Shown: positions 34,418 to 44,294 of the stretch, piece after piece
How positions within the stretch are numbered: the stretch's first letter is position 1
Layout: each line of letters begins with the position of its first letter
Assembly (NCBI RefSeq): GCF_001428045.1
Contig: NZ_LMSD01000014.1
Location: 1 to 64,000 of the forward strand
Direction: 5' to 3'
Origin: Paenibacillus sp. Soil750
Lineage (GTDB): Bacteria > Bacillota > Bacilli > Paenibacillales > NBRC-103111
Length of the DNA stretch: 64,000 nt
The notes under the pieces: generated by a model
Told to the model about the DNA's origin: nothing
Database searches by the model: none
Seen by the model: only the letters and a program-made list of their open reading frames with translations
Made by a program: the position numbers and the translations under genes

Positions 34418-35386
34418 ATGAAGACGGAGACGGAAATCGTCACTCCGAATCACAAGTCAGTCCCATTCCGCAAATCTGCCTCGAGGCTGCTCCGCATCGC
34501 ATACGCACAGCGATATTTGCAGGTGATGGCGCTGCTGGGCGTCGCGTGGATGATCATTTTTCACTATGTCCCCATGTACGGGATCCTCATTGCCTTCAAG
34601 GATTTCAATATTGTGAAACCCATATCCGCAGCACCCTGGGCAGGGCTTGAGCACTTCAAGGCTTTTCTGGAAGACGACAATTTAGCCAGTGTTATTAAAA
34701 ATACCGTCGGGATGAGCGTACTCAAGCTCGTCATTGGTTTTCCGCTTCCCATTGTGTTCGCGTTATTTCTGAATGAACTCCGTTCTATCCGTTTTAAAAA
34801 GCTGGTCCAAACCATATCCTATTTACCCCACTTCTTATCTTGGGTTATTCTCGGTGGCATACTTGCCACATGGTTAGCTGACGTGGGCTTAGTCAATAAA
34901 GTTCTCCTAGCGCTCAATATCATCCAAGAGCCTGTCAGTTATCTCGCAGAGCCTTCATATTTCTGGAGTATTATCATCACCTCCGATATCTGGAAGGAAC
35001 TTGGCTGGTCGGCGATTATCTACCTCGCTGCGATGTCCGGCGTATCGCCAGATATGTATGAGGCGGCTACGATTGATGGGGCAGGACGTTTTCAGAAAAT
35101 GTTCTACGTGACGCTTCCATCCATTAAAGGAACGATTACAATCTTGTTCATTTTGTCTGTGAGCGGTATCCTGAACTCCAACTTCGACCAAATTCTCGTA
35201 CTCAAAAACCAACTGAACGCCAGCGCCAGCAACGTAATTGATGTGTATGTATATGAAGTAGGCCTTCGTCAGAGCCGTTTTTCCTATGCTACTGCGGTCG
35301 GCTTAATTAAGTCTCTCATCTCACTTATTTTACTGCTTTCGGCGAATTTCATTACCAAACGACTCAATAACACATCCTTATTTTAA
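34418..35386 (+). CDS. lplB: Oligosaccharide ABC permease, LplB-type
   Basis: A 322-residue CUT1-family permease of the LplB branch, with six membrane helices and the EAA loop YEAATIDGAGRFQKMFYVTL. The LplB/YtcP/LipO set imports large glycans in Bacillales. ATG at 34418 is chosen for the AGGAGG 11 nt upstream; an in-frame ATG at 34364 has no ribosome binding site. Next genes are its partner permease and binding lipoprotein, then a kinase/regulator pair, all on one strand. Confidence 0.88.
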   Translation: MKTETEIVTPNHKSVPFRKSASRLLRIAYAQRYLQVMALLGVAWMIIFHYVPMYGILIAFKDFNIVKPISAAPWAGLEHFKAFLEDDNLASVIKNTVGMSVLKLVIGFPLPIVFALFLNELRSIRFKKLVQTISYLPHFLSWVILGGILATWLADVGLVNKVLLALNIIQEPVSYLAEPSYFWSIIITSDIWKELGWSAIIYLAAMSGVSPDMYEAATIDGAGRFQKMFYVTLPSIKGTITILFILSVSGILNSNFDQILVLKNQLNASASNVIDVYVYEVGLRQSRFSYATAVGLIKSLISLILLLSANFITKRLNNTSLF

Positions 35387-35422
35387 AATCATAATGCTTC
35401 TAGGCAAGGAGGTGAGCCAACG

Positions 35423-36310
35423 ATGCTTTCCCTGAATCGCAGAACCTACAAAGAGGCTGCATTCGATTATTTCAACTTTATATTCATGCTAGTCATCTGC
35501 TTCGTTACCATTTACCCGATTTGGTATGTGCTCGTCAATTCCTTCAATGAAGGAAATGACGCCATGCGAGGAGGGATCTATTGGTGGCCACGGGTGTTCA
35601 GCATCGACAGCTATAGGGCTGTATTTGCGAATAATGGCATCATGCTGGCGATGGGCGTAACCGTAGCGAAAACGCTGATAGGTACCGTGGTTCACGTGCT
35701 TTTTACAGCGATGGTTGCCTACGCATTTTCCCGCAAAGAGTTAATCGGTCGCAACGTCTACATGCTGATCGGTACGGTAACCTTATTTTTCAGCGGAGGC
35801 TTAATTCCGTATTACTTGTTAATTCGAGATTTAGGGATGCTCGACAGCTTCCTGGTGTATATCATTCCGGCGATGTTCAGTTTTTTCGATCTCATTATCT
35901 TCTTATCTTTCTTTCGAGAGATCCCAGATGCCTTGGAGGAAGCCGCCAAAATTGATGGGGCGAATGATTTCAAAATCTTTTACCAAATTATCCTGCCGGT
36001 GTCCATGCCTGTCGTCGCTACGATTGCGCTCTTTCACGGCGTCTATCAATGGAATGATTACTTTACCGGGATGATTTATATTAACAAAAGCGAACTTCAA
36101 CCGATCCAGACGTATCTCTATCGGGTCGTTGCACAGTCCAGCTCCAATCAAATGATGGCTGCAACGACGGGAAGTGTGGCGAAGACGGTATCGTCTCAGT
36201 CAATTAAGCTCGCAACGATGGTTGTGACCACCTTACCTATTGTGTTGGTCTATCCATTCTTACAGAAGTATTTTGTAAAAGGTTTTATGATTGGCTCCAT
36301 TAAAGGCTAA
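35423..36310 (+). CDS. Oligosaccharide ABC permease, YtcP/LplC-type
   Basis: A 295-residue CUT1 permease, partner of LplB. It has six membrane helices, the EAA loop LEEAAKIDGANDFKIFYQII and the family-typical FVKGFMIGSIKG C-terminus. AAGGAGGTGA lies 8 nt before the ATG. It follows the LplB gene by 36 bp. Confidence 0.92.
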   Translation: MLSLNRRTYKEAAFDYFNFIFMLVICFVTIYPIWYVLVNSFNEGNDAMRGGIYWWPRVFSIDSYRAVFANNGIMLAMGVTVAKTLIGTVVHVLFTAMVAYAFSRKELIGRNVYMLIGTVTLFFSGGLIPYYLLIRDLGMLDSFLVYIIPAMFSFFDLIIFLSFFREIPDALEEAAKIDGANDFKIFYQIILPVSMPVVATIALFHGVYQWNDYFTGMIYINKSELQPIQTYLYRVVAQSSSNQMMAATTGSVAKTVSSQSIKLATMVVTTLPIVLVYPFLQKYFVKGFMIGSIKG

Positions 36311-36397
36311 TCAGGTTAATCTTCACGTAACACAGGTGGCCAGCTCTGTTAATCGAACAGAGATTACACATAATGAATTCGAAAAGGGGAAACGCCA

Positions 36398-38101
36398 ATG
36401 AGGAAACCACGCAAAACGCTAACGACCTTACTTGCTTTATTTACAGCTTTTTCAATAACTGCCTGTACAACGGATAAAGAGACCAACACCAGCACCGCAA
36501 GCCCAGAGGCTACCAAAGCAGCAGATAAAGTTGCAGCACAATCCGCTGCACCTGTGGCTAACGCAAATGATCCAGGTTGGAAATCCGATACGAAGCCGAT
36601 TACGTTCGATTGGTATCTTAACTTTTCTTGGTTTCCGAATAAATGGGGCGTTGATGCCACCTCGCAGTACATAACTAAGAAAACCGGTGTGAATATCAAC
36701 TTTATCGTCCCTGCTGGCAATGAGAACGAGAAGCTGAATACGATGATTGCTTCCGGGAAGCTGCCTGATTTTATCACGCTAGGTTGGTACGAAGATGCTG
36801 TGAAGAAAATGATCGAAGGGAATATGGTGCTTCCGCTAAATGAGCTTGCCAAACAGTATGATCCTTATTTCATTAAGGTGGCTGACCCTGCTAAGACATC
36901 GTGGTACACACAGAAAGATGGTAATTTCTACGGCTATCCGAACGCATCCTCCTCCTCTGAGGACTATAAGAAATACGGGCAAAACTTCGTATCCAACCAA
37001 ACGTTCCTTGTGCGCAAAGATATGTATGAGGCGATCGGTAAACCGGATATGAGAACACAAGAAGGGTTCCTGAACGCGCTTAAGGCTGCGAAAGAGAAGT
37101 TCCCTGATGTGAACGGTCAGCCGCTGATTCCGCTAGGTTTGCATGAGTTCGGAGACTTAGGGAATAGTTCACTGCTGGATGCTGGTCAAAATGGTTCCAT
37201 GCTGCAGAATTTCTTAGCGATTCCGTATGAAAAAGATAATAAGCTCTACGATCGTTCCACAGATCCAGAGTTCGTGAGTTGGCTCAAAACGTTCCGTAAA
37301 GCCAATGAAATGGGCTTGCTGGCTAAAGATATTTTTATCGACAAGCGTCCTCAAATGGAAGAAAAGATTGCCCAAGGCCGTTATTTCGCCATGTTGTATC
37401 AACGTTCTGATTTAGCGAATCAAAATATTTCCCTATACCAAAAAGATCCGAACAAAGTCTACATCGCCGTAGACGGTCCAGCTAATGCTGCAAAAAGCCC
37501 GCCAACCCTAGCAGGTCCTGGTATCTCAGGTTGGACAGTGACCTTGATTTCCAAAGACGTGAAGGACAAAGCAAGAGCAATTAAATTCTTGAGCTACCTC
37601 ATTAGTGAGGAAGGAAATAAAGATCTGTACCTTGGTGAAAAAGGCGTCAGCTATGACACCATCAATGGCAAAGATCAATTTAAGCCAGAAGTGCTGGATC
37701 TTATGAATAAAGACCGGGCAGCTTTTGATAAAAAATACGGCTCGTCCTATACCTTCTGGATGCTCATGGATACCAACATGAATCTGCAATGGGCGCCGCC
37801 TAGCGTGGAACCAATCAAACAACCGGAAGAGTGGACGAAGGGCAAGTCGAAGAGCTTCTCGCAATACGATAATATTGTGCCAACAGGGACATCGGAAGAG
37901 GGAATTGCCAATACGAAAATCGCCCAGGCGTGGGGCAAAACGCTTCCGAAGCTGCTTTTAGCCAAGACGGATGCCGAATTCGATCAACTGTTCGATAAAT
38001 ACCAAAAGGATCGCCAAGCAGCTGGATTGGATAAAGTGAAAGCTTACCAACAAAAAGAATTTGAATCCAACACGAAGAAAATTGCCGCATCCGCGAAGTA
38101 A
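36398..38101 (+). CDS. Oligosaccharide-binding lipoprotein, LipO-type
   Basis: A 567-residue lipoprotein. The signal peptide ends in ITAC, giving lipidated Cys23. The mature protein begins with a Thr/Ala linker and then the long family-1 fold typical of LipO/YtcQ proteins (PITFDWYLNFSWFPNKWGV, SGKLPDFITLGWYEDAVKKM, ITYD-like QYDPYFIKVADP). Its size, larger than most CUT1 binders, suits a bulky plant or microbial oligosaccharide, though the actual ligand is unknown. AAAAGGGG precedes the ATG. It completes the LplB-LplC-LipO set. Confidence 0.92.
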   Translation: MRKPRKTLTTLLALFTAFSITACTTDKETNTSTASPEATKAADKVAAQSAAPVANANDPGWKSDTKPITFDWYLNFSWFPNKWGVDATSQYITKKTGVNINFIVPAGNENEKLNTMIASGKLPDFITLGWYEDAVKKMIEGNMVLPLNELAKQYDPYFIKVADPAKTSWYTQKDGNFYGYPNASSSSEDYKKYGQNFVSNQTFLVRKDMYEAIGKPDMRTQEGFLNALKAAKEKFPDVNGQPLIPLGLHEFGDLGNSSLLDAGQNGSMLQNFLAIPYEKDNKLYDRSTDPEFVSWLKTFRKANEMGLLAKDIFIDKRPQMEEKIAQGRYFAMLYQRSDLANQNISLYQKDPNKVYIAVDGPANAAKSPPTLAGPGISGWTVTLISKDVKDKARAIKFLSYLISEEGNKDLYLGEKGVSYDTINGKDQFKPEVLDLMNKDRAAFDKKYGSSYTFWMLMDTNMNLQWAPPSVEPIKQPEEWTKGKSKSFSQYDNIVPTGTSEEGIANTKIAQAWGKTLPKLLLAKTDAEFDQLFDKYQKDRQAAGLDKVKAYQQKEFESNTKKIAASAK

Positions 38102-38120
38102 TCTTATAAGATGACCTGAG

Positions 38121-38150
38121 AGCCCGAATCTATCGGGTTTTCGGGTTTTT
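38121..38150 (+). terminator. Terminator after the binding lipoprotein
   Basis: CCCGAA and TTCGGG form a short stem with an inner TATCGGGTTT region, followed by TTTTTCG. It would separate importer from regulator transcripts only partly. Confidence 0.6.
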
Positions 38151-38230
38151 CGCTGCAAATAGTTCCCGCATGCGGCGAATTTTAGTTTAAAATAAGAGAA
38201 CTACCGAATAGAAAGACGGGATATGAGACC

Positions 38231-40144
38231 ATGGGATTCATGCTGGGCAAAGGGAGAATGCGGATTACGCAGATGACGAATCGTATTTCGATTCAAACGA
38301 AACTAATCGGTGCCTATATCATCATCATTTTGATTCCCATTATATTGATTTCTTGGTATTTATTTAATGAATTTTACCAAAATACGATTCAAGACACCGT
38401 GAACAATAATCAATACGCGTTAGAGAGCGAGAAGGCAAGTATCCTGAACAATATTGAAGCGATGGGACGTGCCGCTCAGTTTTCGATTACGGACAGAGAG
38501 GTTATTCAATATCTGCATAGCGCTCATGAGCTTGAAGTATCCGAACTTGTTGATTTTAATATGAATACGTTTTCAAATTTACAGCGGCTCCTTTTTAACA
38601 ACCCGAGTATCGCGAATGTTCGCTTGTTTACGGATAATCCAAATACGGAGGAGATTTGGCCCATTTTTCTAAAAGAGAGTCGAATTGCTGATCGTTCCTG
38701 GTACAAGGACGTGCTTGCGCGTAAGGGAGAGGCTCGTTGGGAAATTTTGCAGAATGAGAAAGATATTATGAATCGGTACAACACGGATAATGAAGCTAGC
38801 TGGACGTATGTATCCTTGTTGAAAGAAATCTATTATCCCAAGGACACACGCGTTGCCATTCTTGAGGTTGATATGCTGATGGAAAAGTTTTTTCAGAAGC
38901 TGTTCAGTCCCATTCAAGATAGCCAGTCGCATATGCTCGTTATCGATCGACATGGTGGGATGTTCCCTGGGAATGGTGATGCGTTTTTCAAAGGGATGAA
39001 CATGGAGCTGCTACGCCAAGCGTGGAGTGCCAACCCGCATCCAGAAGGTTCTAATTTCACAGTAACCATCGGGGATACACCGTACCTGATCTTGGCGACG
39101 GCCATCGAGAATCTGGATGCTCACTTGCTGAATGTGGTGTCTTTAAAAGAACCCGTGACGCAGATCCATCATACCCGCAATATCTTTATCACGGCTGCTG
39201 TAGTGTTAATTGCGTTATTGTCAGCTATTACATATTTCCTGCAAGGGCTAATCTTAAAGAAATTGCATATCCTGCGTGACTCGATGAAAAAGGTGCGCAG
39301 AGGCGATCTCAATGTACAAATTGATATGGATGCTGGCGGGGAAGTGGGCGAGTTGGCCCATCATTTCCGGCAAATGATGAAGAAAATGAATGAGCTCATC
39401 GTGGAGGCTGTGAACAAACAAGCGGCGACGAAAGAGGCAGAGCTGAGTTCATTGAAGAATCAGATCGACGCCCATTTCCTATACAACACGCTGGAAAATT
39501 TAAAAATGATGGCCGAAGTTGAAGCGCAGTATACGATTTCTAATGCATTGACGTCACTTGGCGCCATGATGCGCTACAGTCTGAAATGGTCCAGTGATCA
39601 GGTCCAGCTGCGCAATGAAATCCAACATATTCAGAATTACATCGCGATCATGAACATTCGTTATGATGATAAATTAGAGCTGAAGCTGGATATCCCTAGC
39701 AGCTATCTGGATCAGGAAGTGTTGAAAATGTCGCTGCAACCCCTTGTGGAGAATGCGGTGAAGCACGGGATGAATATTGATCGGGCCAGGCGGGAGGGTG
39801 TTACGATCTGGATTCGTGCAAGCGAGAGTGCGGATGGCATGCTCATTGAGGTTGGAGATAATGGCGCAGGCATGTCAGCGCATCAGCTGGAAGAGCTTCA
39901 CGAGAAGATGCATATGGAGGACGCTTATTTTCATAACAAATATGGGAATAGGTCTGAACGTGAGCAGGAAGGCAACGGCATCGGTATGCGCAATGTGACG
40001 CAGCGAATCAAAATGTACTATGGGAACGAGTATGGGATTTGGGTAGAGAGTGCGGAGGGGACGTATACCAAAGTATTTATGAAGCTGCCTTATTTGATAT
40101 TATCTGGAGGAATGTCTACGAATGAGAAACATACTTATCGTTGA
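38231..40144 (+). CDS. Sensor histidine kinase, YesM-like (third)
   Basis: A 637-residue kinase with helices near residues 28-48 and 315-340 around an extracellular Cache-type domain, HAMP (about 345-395), and a kinase core with phospho-His415 in IDAHFLYNTLENLKMMAE, N-box LQPLVENAVKHGM and GIGMRNVTQRIKM. Its 3' end overlaps the response regulator gene by 23 bp. It stands right after the LplB-LplC-LipO importer and probably senses the imported glycan or a breakdown product. Upstream signals are weak, so the ATG at 38231 is not certain; 38243 is an alternative. Confidence 0.9.
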   Translation: MGFMLGKGRMRITQMTNRISIQTKLIGAYIIIILIPIILISWYLFNEFYQNTIQDTVNNNQYALESEKASILNNIEAMGRAAQFSITDREVIQYLHSAHELEVSELVDFNMNTFSNLQRLLFNNPSIANVRLFTDNPNTEEIWPIFLKESRIADRSWYKDVLARKGEARWEILQNEKDIMNRYNTDNEASWTYVSLLKEIYYPKDTRVAILEVDMLMEKFFQKLFSPIQDSQSHMLVIDRHGGMFPGNGDAFFKGMNMELLRQAWSANPHPEGSNFTVTIGDTPYLILATAIENLDAHLLNVVSLKEPVTQIHHTRNIFITAAVVLIALLSAITYFLQGLILKKLHILRDSMKKVRRGDLNVQIDMDAGGEVGELAHHFRQMMKKMNELIVEAVNKQAATKEAELSSLKNQIDAHFLYNTLENLKMMAEVEAQYTISNALTSLGAMMRYSLKWSSDQVQLRNEIQHIQNYIAIMNIRYDDKLELKLDIPSSYLDQEVLKMSLQPLVENAVKHGMNIDRARREGVTIWIRASESADGMLIEVGDNGAGMSAHQLEELHEKMHMEDAYFHNKYGNRSEREQEGNGIGMRNVTQRIKMYYGNEYGIWVESAEGTYTKVFMKLPYLILSGGMSTNEKHTYR

Positions 40145-41684
40145 CGATGAGAAAAATATCCGACTCGGCTTGAAAGCCATGATTGCCCGCGAATTTCCGG
40201 AAACGTATACGTTCGAGTTTGCTGGGGACGGCGAAGAAGCGTTGCAGCTATTGCAGAGCGTCACCATAGATATTGTCATTACAGATATTCGTATGCCTGT
40301 GATGGATGGGATTACGCTGATCAATCGTATTCAAGAGATGGTTCTGAAGCCGGCAGTTATCATTCTAAGCGGGCATGATGACTTCCCCTATGCGAAGGAA
40401 GCGATCCGTTGCGAGGTGAAGGAGTATCTCCTGAAGCCTATTATTCGAGATGAGCTGTCGAGCACGCTAGTTCGTTTGGAGAATGATCTGAAGCTGAAGG
40501 AGCAGATATCCGAGCAACTGAGCAACTCCTTACAACAACGGGAAGCTTTCAAGGAGAGTCAGTTGAGTTATATGCTCAGGCATTCCCATATGGACGTGGA
40601 AACCATGCGGAGCAAGCTGGGGCAGATTGATATGGCTTGGGTGGAGGCGGGTTTTCAAGTCGGCGTGCTTCACTATCGGGGAACGATAACAGGGATGAAG
40701 CATTCCGAATTCTTGGCTCGTATCCAAGATGAGCTTGCTCATGTGCCAGACCACTGCCGTAATCGGTATGCGATCGTGCTAGATAAAGAAAACCAGTTAG
40801 TGCTAATTGCAGAGCAGGCTGACTTATTTCCATATTTGACGGAGCGGATCGCTGTGGCGGGGTATTTCATGTATAGCATGGGCGTAAGTGACTACACACG
40901 TGGAGCGGCGCGATTGCAGTCTGCGTATACGGAAGCGCTAGAGGCGCTTAAGTACACGTTCTTGCAGTCAGGGCCAGGCAGTGTGAGCTATGAAAGCATT
41001 TGTCATAAAAATAAGGATTTCACTGTGCCTGTTGCTACGATACAAAGAATCGCCAATATGCTCGGGACGGACCGCAATAAGGAAATGTCCACGCTGCTAT
41101 TGGAAATACTGGACATGAAAACCGTGGCTCGCTTCGATATCGCCTATGTGGAGGCTGTGAGCAAAGCCCTGAACGAGCTTGTTTTTGATAAAGTATTTCA
41201 TGTGTATGGCGGAGAGTCTGTGGAGATCCTGCGGTTGTTCAAAAAGGTTGGGGACATCGCGAATTTCTATTATTTCTCCGATTATTTTCATAGTGTGGAG
41301 GGTCTGGTGGATCGACTCAATGCGTATGTGCGTACGATGAAGACGTTCCATATCGATCACAGAGAAATGAAGAAAGCCACACAATACATACAGGAGAACT
41401 TTGATAAAGATTTGAATATGGCCATGGTTTCGAATCATGTGTCATTCAATTACTCCTATTTCAGTCAGGCTTTCAAAGAGTACACCGGCGAGAGCTTCGT
41501 TCATTATTTGAAAAGGCTGCGTATTGAGCGGGCGCGAGAGCTGCTCGCAACGACTGACTTCAAAGTCTACGAGATCAGTGAGCGGGCTGGCTTCGAGAAT
41601 GTGAAGCATTTCAGCCGAGTATTCAAAGAGATGGAGGGGGTTAGCCCCCAGGAGTATCGGGATCTGCGTGAAGTGATAAGTTGA
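40122..41684 (+). CDS. AraC-type response regulator, YesN-like (third)
   Basis: A 520-residue response regulator: receiver with phosphoacceptor Asp55 (IVITDIRMPVMDG), LLKPIIR, a long middle part and an AraC domain at the end (FENVKHFSRVFKEMEGVSP). GGAGG lies 10 nt upstream of the ATG, inside the kinase gene. It pairs with that kinase, and the LplB-LplC-LipO operon is the likely target. In this pair the kinase comes first, opposite to the two other pairs in the window. Confidence 0.93.
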   Translation: MRNILIVDDEKNIRLGLKAMIAREFPETYTFEFAGDGEEALQLLQSVTIDIVITDIRMPVMDGITLINRIQEMVLKPAVIILSGHDDFPYAKEAIRCEVKEYLLKPIIRDELSSTLVRLENDLKLKEQISEQLSNSLQQREAFKESQLSYMLRHSHMDVETMRSKLGQIDMAWVEAGFQVGVLHYRGTITGMKHSEFLARIQDELAHVPDHCRNRYAIVLDKENQLVLIAEQADLFPYLTERIAVAGYFMYSMGVSDYTRGAARLQSAYTEALEALKYTFLQSGPGSVSYESICHKNKDFTVPVATIQRIANMLGTDRNKEMSTLLLEILDMKTVARFDIAYVEAVSKALNELVFDKVFHVYGGESVEILRLFKKVGDIANFYYFSDYFHSVEGLVDRLNAYVRTMKTFHIDHREMKKATQYIQENFDKDLNMAMVSNHVSFNYSYFSQAFKEYTGESFVHYLKRLRIERARELLATTDFKVYEISERAGFENVKHFSRVFKEMEGVSPQEYRDLREVIS

Positions 41685-41693
41685 ACGTAAGAG

Positions 41694-41734
41694 AGGCCGT
41701 CTTGAAGTAGATTTATCTACTGCAGGACGGCCTT
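41694..41734. terminator. Bidirectional terminator-like hairpin
   Basis: AGGCCGTCTTG and CAGGACGGCCT with an inner AGTAGAT/ATCTACT stem. Lies between the convergent response regulator and reductase genes; no long T run on the plus strand. Confidence 0.7.
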
Positions 41735-41771
41735 ATGTGCGTGGGCACGCAAATACTCAGGGTATAAACGG

Positions 41772-42749
41772 CTACGGCATGCGCAAGCCGCGGGAGCTTT
41801 CGAGCAGCGCGTACCACTCTTCGCGCGACATGGTGTCCGCGATGCGAACTGCATCTTCACAAGCGACGATACGCTTGGCGGAGGAAGTGCCGATGACCGG
41901 CTGAATACGGGCCGGATGCTTCATGAGCCAGCCAAGCACGATAGCTTCTGGCGTCGTTTCTTTCTCAGTGGCCAGCTTCTGAACAAGCGCTGCCGTTTTC
42001 TTGACGGTGTCAGGCGCATCAGAGATATCGCTGCCTGAGAACTTCCCTTTGGCGAGCGGGCCCCATGCCTGAATTTGAACGTTGTTCATTTGGCAATATT
42101 CGAGGATGCCATCGGCGAAATTAACGTTGGCGCCTACCTTCTGATTCACCAGAATGCCTTGCTCGATCCAATCCAAACGTGCCAAACTCAACTCCAACTG
42201 GTTCACAACAAGTGGCTCAGGAAGTGAGTTTTGGATGAAGCGCATTTGCGCAGACGTCATGTTGGACACGCCGAAGTGGCGAACTTTACCCGCTGAGCGC
42301 AGCGTATTGAAAGCTTCCGCGATTTCTTCAGGCTCCATGAGCGGATCCGGACGGTGCAGCAGCAAGATATCGATGTGCTCGACCCCAAGACGACCGAGAA
42401 TACCATCGACGGAGCTTAGGATATGATTTTTGCTAAAATCAAAACGCTGCGGATGCTGTTCATCTTGGAAGCGTATCCCGCATTTCGATTGCAAAATGAT
42501 TTGGTCGCGCAAATCAGGTCTATTTTTGAGAACCTGACCGAAGACGGTCTCGGAGTTCCCTCTTTTATAAATGTCAGCATGATCGAACATCGTAATTCCA
42601 ATTGATAATGCGGCTTCTACAGCTTTTTCAGCGGTGATGTAATCTTCCTTGGTTAATGGATTGCCGGCCCAATCTCCGCCTAATCCCATACATCCGAAAA
42701 CAATGCGGCTGTTTGAAATCCCGCGTCTTTCCAGTGGCATGATTTTCAT
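41772..42749 (-). CDS. Aldo/keto reductase, YdhF/YcsN-like
   Basis: A 325-residue NADPH-dependent aldo/keto reductase. The catalytic residues are seen as Asp and Tyr in FDHADIY, Lys in LQSKCG and His in LLLHRPDPL; the cofactor end is IQPVIGTSSAKRI. The form LLLHRPDPLMEPEEIAEAF is typical of the YdhF/YcsN branch (AKR11/12-like), whose natural substrates are unclear. AGGAGG precedes the ATG. A monocistronic gene. Confidence 0.9.
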   Translation of the reverse strand: MKIMPLERRGISNSRIVFGCMGLGGDWAGNPLTKEDYITAEKAVEAALSIGITMFDHADIYKRGNSETVFGQVLKNRPDLRDQIILQSKCGIRFQDEQHPQRFDFSKNHILSSVDGILGRLGVEHIDILLLHRPDPLMEPEEIAEAFNTLRSAGKVRHFGVSNMTSAQMRFIQNSLPEPLVVNQLELSLARLDWIEQGILVNQKVGANVNFADGILEYCQMNNVQIQAWGPLAKGKFSGSDISDAPDTVKKTAALVQKLATEKETTPEAIVLGWLMKHPARIQPVIGTSSAKRIVACEDAVRIADTMSREEWYALLESSRGLRMP

Positions 42750-42949
42750 TATGATGGCCTCCTATGCTATAAGTTCTACGCATAGTATAACGCCTGATAC
42801 AAATCAGCATAAGACCTGAAAATAGTGTTACTTACTTACCTCGACGTAAGCAATGGATCTTGTGTATGTCCATTTACTTGACCTTAGTGGAGGAATCGGT
42901 TAAATTGTACGCAAAGCGTATCGTTAGTAGAAAAGAGGCCAGTTGAGCG

Positions 42950-43336
42950 ATGATCATTGGGGTCGGAACGGATTTAATTGAAATTGAGCGGATTGGCAAA
43001 ATGGTAGAGGGATCTTCAGGTGATCGGTTTCTAGAGCGGGTTTTGACACCGGCGGAGCGGGAGTTGGCACAGAAGCGTCGCGGACGGCTCGCGGAGTTTG
43101 TGTCTGGGCGATTCGCTGCGAAGGAAGCGATCGTGAAAGCGATCGGCTGCGGCATTGGCAAGCAGATTGGTTTTCAGGATGTAGAAGTGCTGCCGGATGC
43201 ACTTGGTAAACCGGTCTGCATCGTGAAAGAAGAAGCCATGCTGCGTGCAGGGCTTCAAGGCAGTCATCGTATTCACATTAGTATTACGCATACGGGCTCT
43301 ATGGCTGCAGCGTATGCGATTGTTGAGCAAGTGTAA
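42950..43336 (+). CDS. acpS: Holo-[acyl-carrier-protein] synthase
   Basis: A 128-residue phosphopantetheinyl transferase that moves the CoA arm to the apo acyl carrier protein of fatty acid synthesis. Magnesium-binding Asp is in GVGTDLIEIERI and Glu in FAAKEAIVKAIG; HISITHTGSMAAAYAI ends the fold. Length and motifs match AcpS closely. The ATG follows AGAGGCC about 10 nt upstream. Confidence 0.95.
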   Translation: MIIGVGTDLIEIERIGKMVEGSSGDRFLERVLTPAERELAQKRRGRLAEFVSGRFAAKEAIVKAIGCGIGKQIGFQDVEVLPDALGKPVCIVKEEAMLRAGLQGSHRIHISITHTGSMAAAYAIVEQV

Positions 43337-43384
43337 ATAGCGACTTCCACATATGCAGCAATTTGCACCCAAATACCAAATAAT

Positions 43385-43567
43385 TGGATTTTCTACATTT
43401 ATATGCATGGAATTTCAGCTAATAAAGCAAATAGATGGATTTTCTGCCGTTAATTTCAGCCGATGTAGCTGAAGTAGCCAAATTCGGTGAAAATAGGATG
43501 CAGAAAATCCATCTAATCGTTGAAAAGCATGAATTTCTCTCAAATTAGCTGGAGGTTTTCGAGTTAG
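43385..43567. repeat. AT-rich intergenic repeats, locus C
   Basis: At least three copies of the motif: ATAGATGGATTTTCTGC (43431-43447, continuing GTTAATTTCAGC), its inverse GCAGAAAATCCATCTAAT (43500-43517), and AAATTAGCTGGAGGTTTTC (43542-43560). The inverse pair could form a long hairpin. They fill most of the 259-bp gap 43337-43595. Confidence 0.65.
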
Positions 43568-43595
43568 TTGGTTGTGTTGGTGTTTAACTAGCTCC

Positions 43596-44195
43596 CTATC
43601 TCGCCCAAACCCGCAGCATATAACCGCTCACAAGCAGGCTGATGCCGCCCATTCCCTCGAGAATCACACCGGAATACCCCAAATACCACACGCCCATCAC
43701 CGCGGCCAGCGCGAATAGCCACACACCCAAATAAATAAGAGGCCTGCCAAGCAAAAGTCCGACCTGCACGAAACCAATCGCGAGTAGGAATGCGCGCAGG
43801 ATAGGAGCAAAAAACGGGTTCACCGCACCAATCGCCTCCATGAAAGCAACCGCAGCAACGAGCAGTGCTCCTGGCAGCACTAGGAATACCGGATGGCCCC
43901 AGCCACTTTTCGCAGCATCATCCGTTGTACGCGATTCCCCCGTGTTAAACAGTTTCCGCATGCCCCAAATTTGGATCAAGCTGGCTACCACGGCCGTAAC
44001 GAAAGCGGCTTGCTTCAGCCAATCCAGGTCACGCCAGTACAGGGCGAAATCAATGATTGCGCTGAATACCCATTCCGCGCCCCAAATGAACAGCAGGGTG
44101 ATTAAGCCCTGTGCATCACGCAGCCAATCTTTTCTTTTATTTTCTAATTGTTGTCGACTAGTTTTAGTCATATCAGCTTGCTTCGACGTTTGCAT
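43596..44195 (-). CDS. Hypothetical multi-spanning membrane protein
   Basis: A 199-residue protein with about six membrane helices (QGLITLLFIWGAEWVFSAII, VFLVLPGALLVAAVAFMEAI, FLLAIGFVQVGLLLGRPLIY and others) and a short charged N-terminus. No motif I recognise. AGAGGTGA precedes the ATG. It is divergent from mutY, with 99 bp between starts, and stands alone. Confidence 0.75.
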   Translation of the reverse strand: MQTSKQADMTKTSRQQLENKRKDWLRDAQGLITLLFIWGAEWVFSAIIDFALYWRDLDWLKQAAFVTAVVASLIQIWGMRKLFNTGESRTTDDAAKSGWGHPVFLVLPGALLVAAVAFMEAIGAVNPFFAPILRAFLLAIGFVQVGLLLGRPLIYLGVWLFALAAVMGVWYLGYSGVILEGMGGISLLVSGYMLRVWAR

Positions 44196-44294
44196 ACATT
44201 CACCTCTAGTTTTATGTTCCGCACTTCTCGTATAATGGTACCATATCTATTCATCTATTATAACTTGAACGTGCCCCATAGAGAAGGAGAGCCC

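Noticed and set aside
44148..44294. Longer N-terminus for MutY
   Set aside because: It would overlap the divergent membrane protein gene and lacks a ribosome binding site; the ATG at 44295 has a good one and matches the family start.
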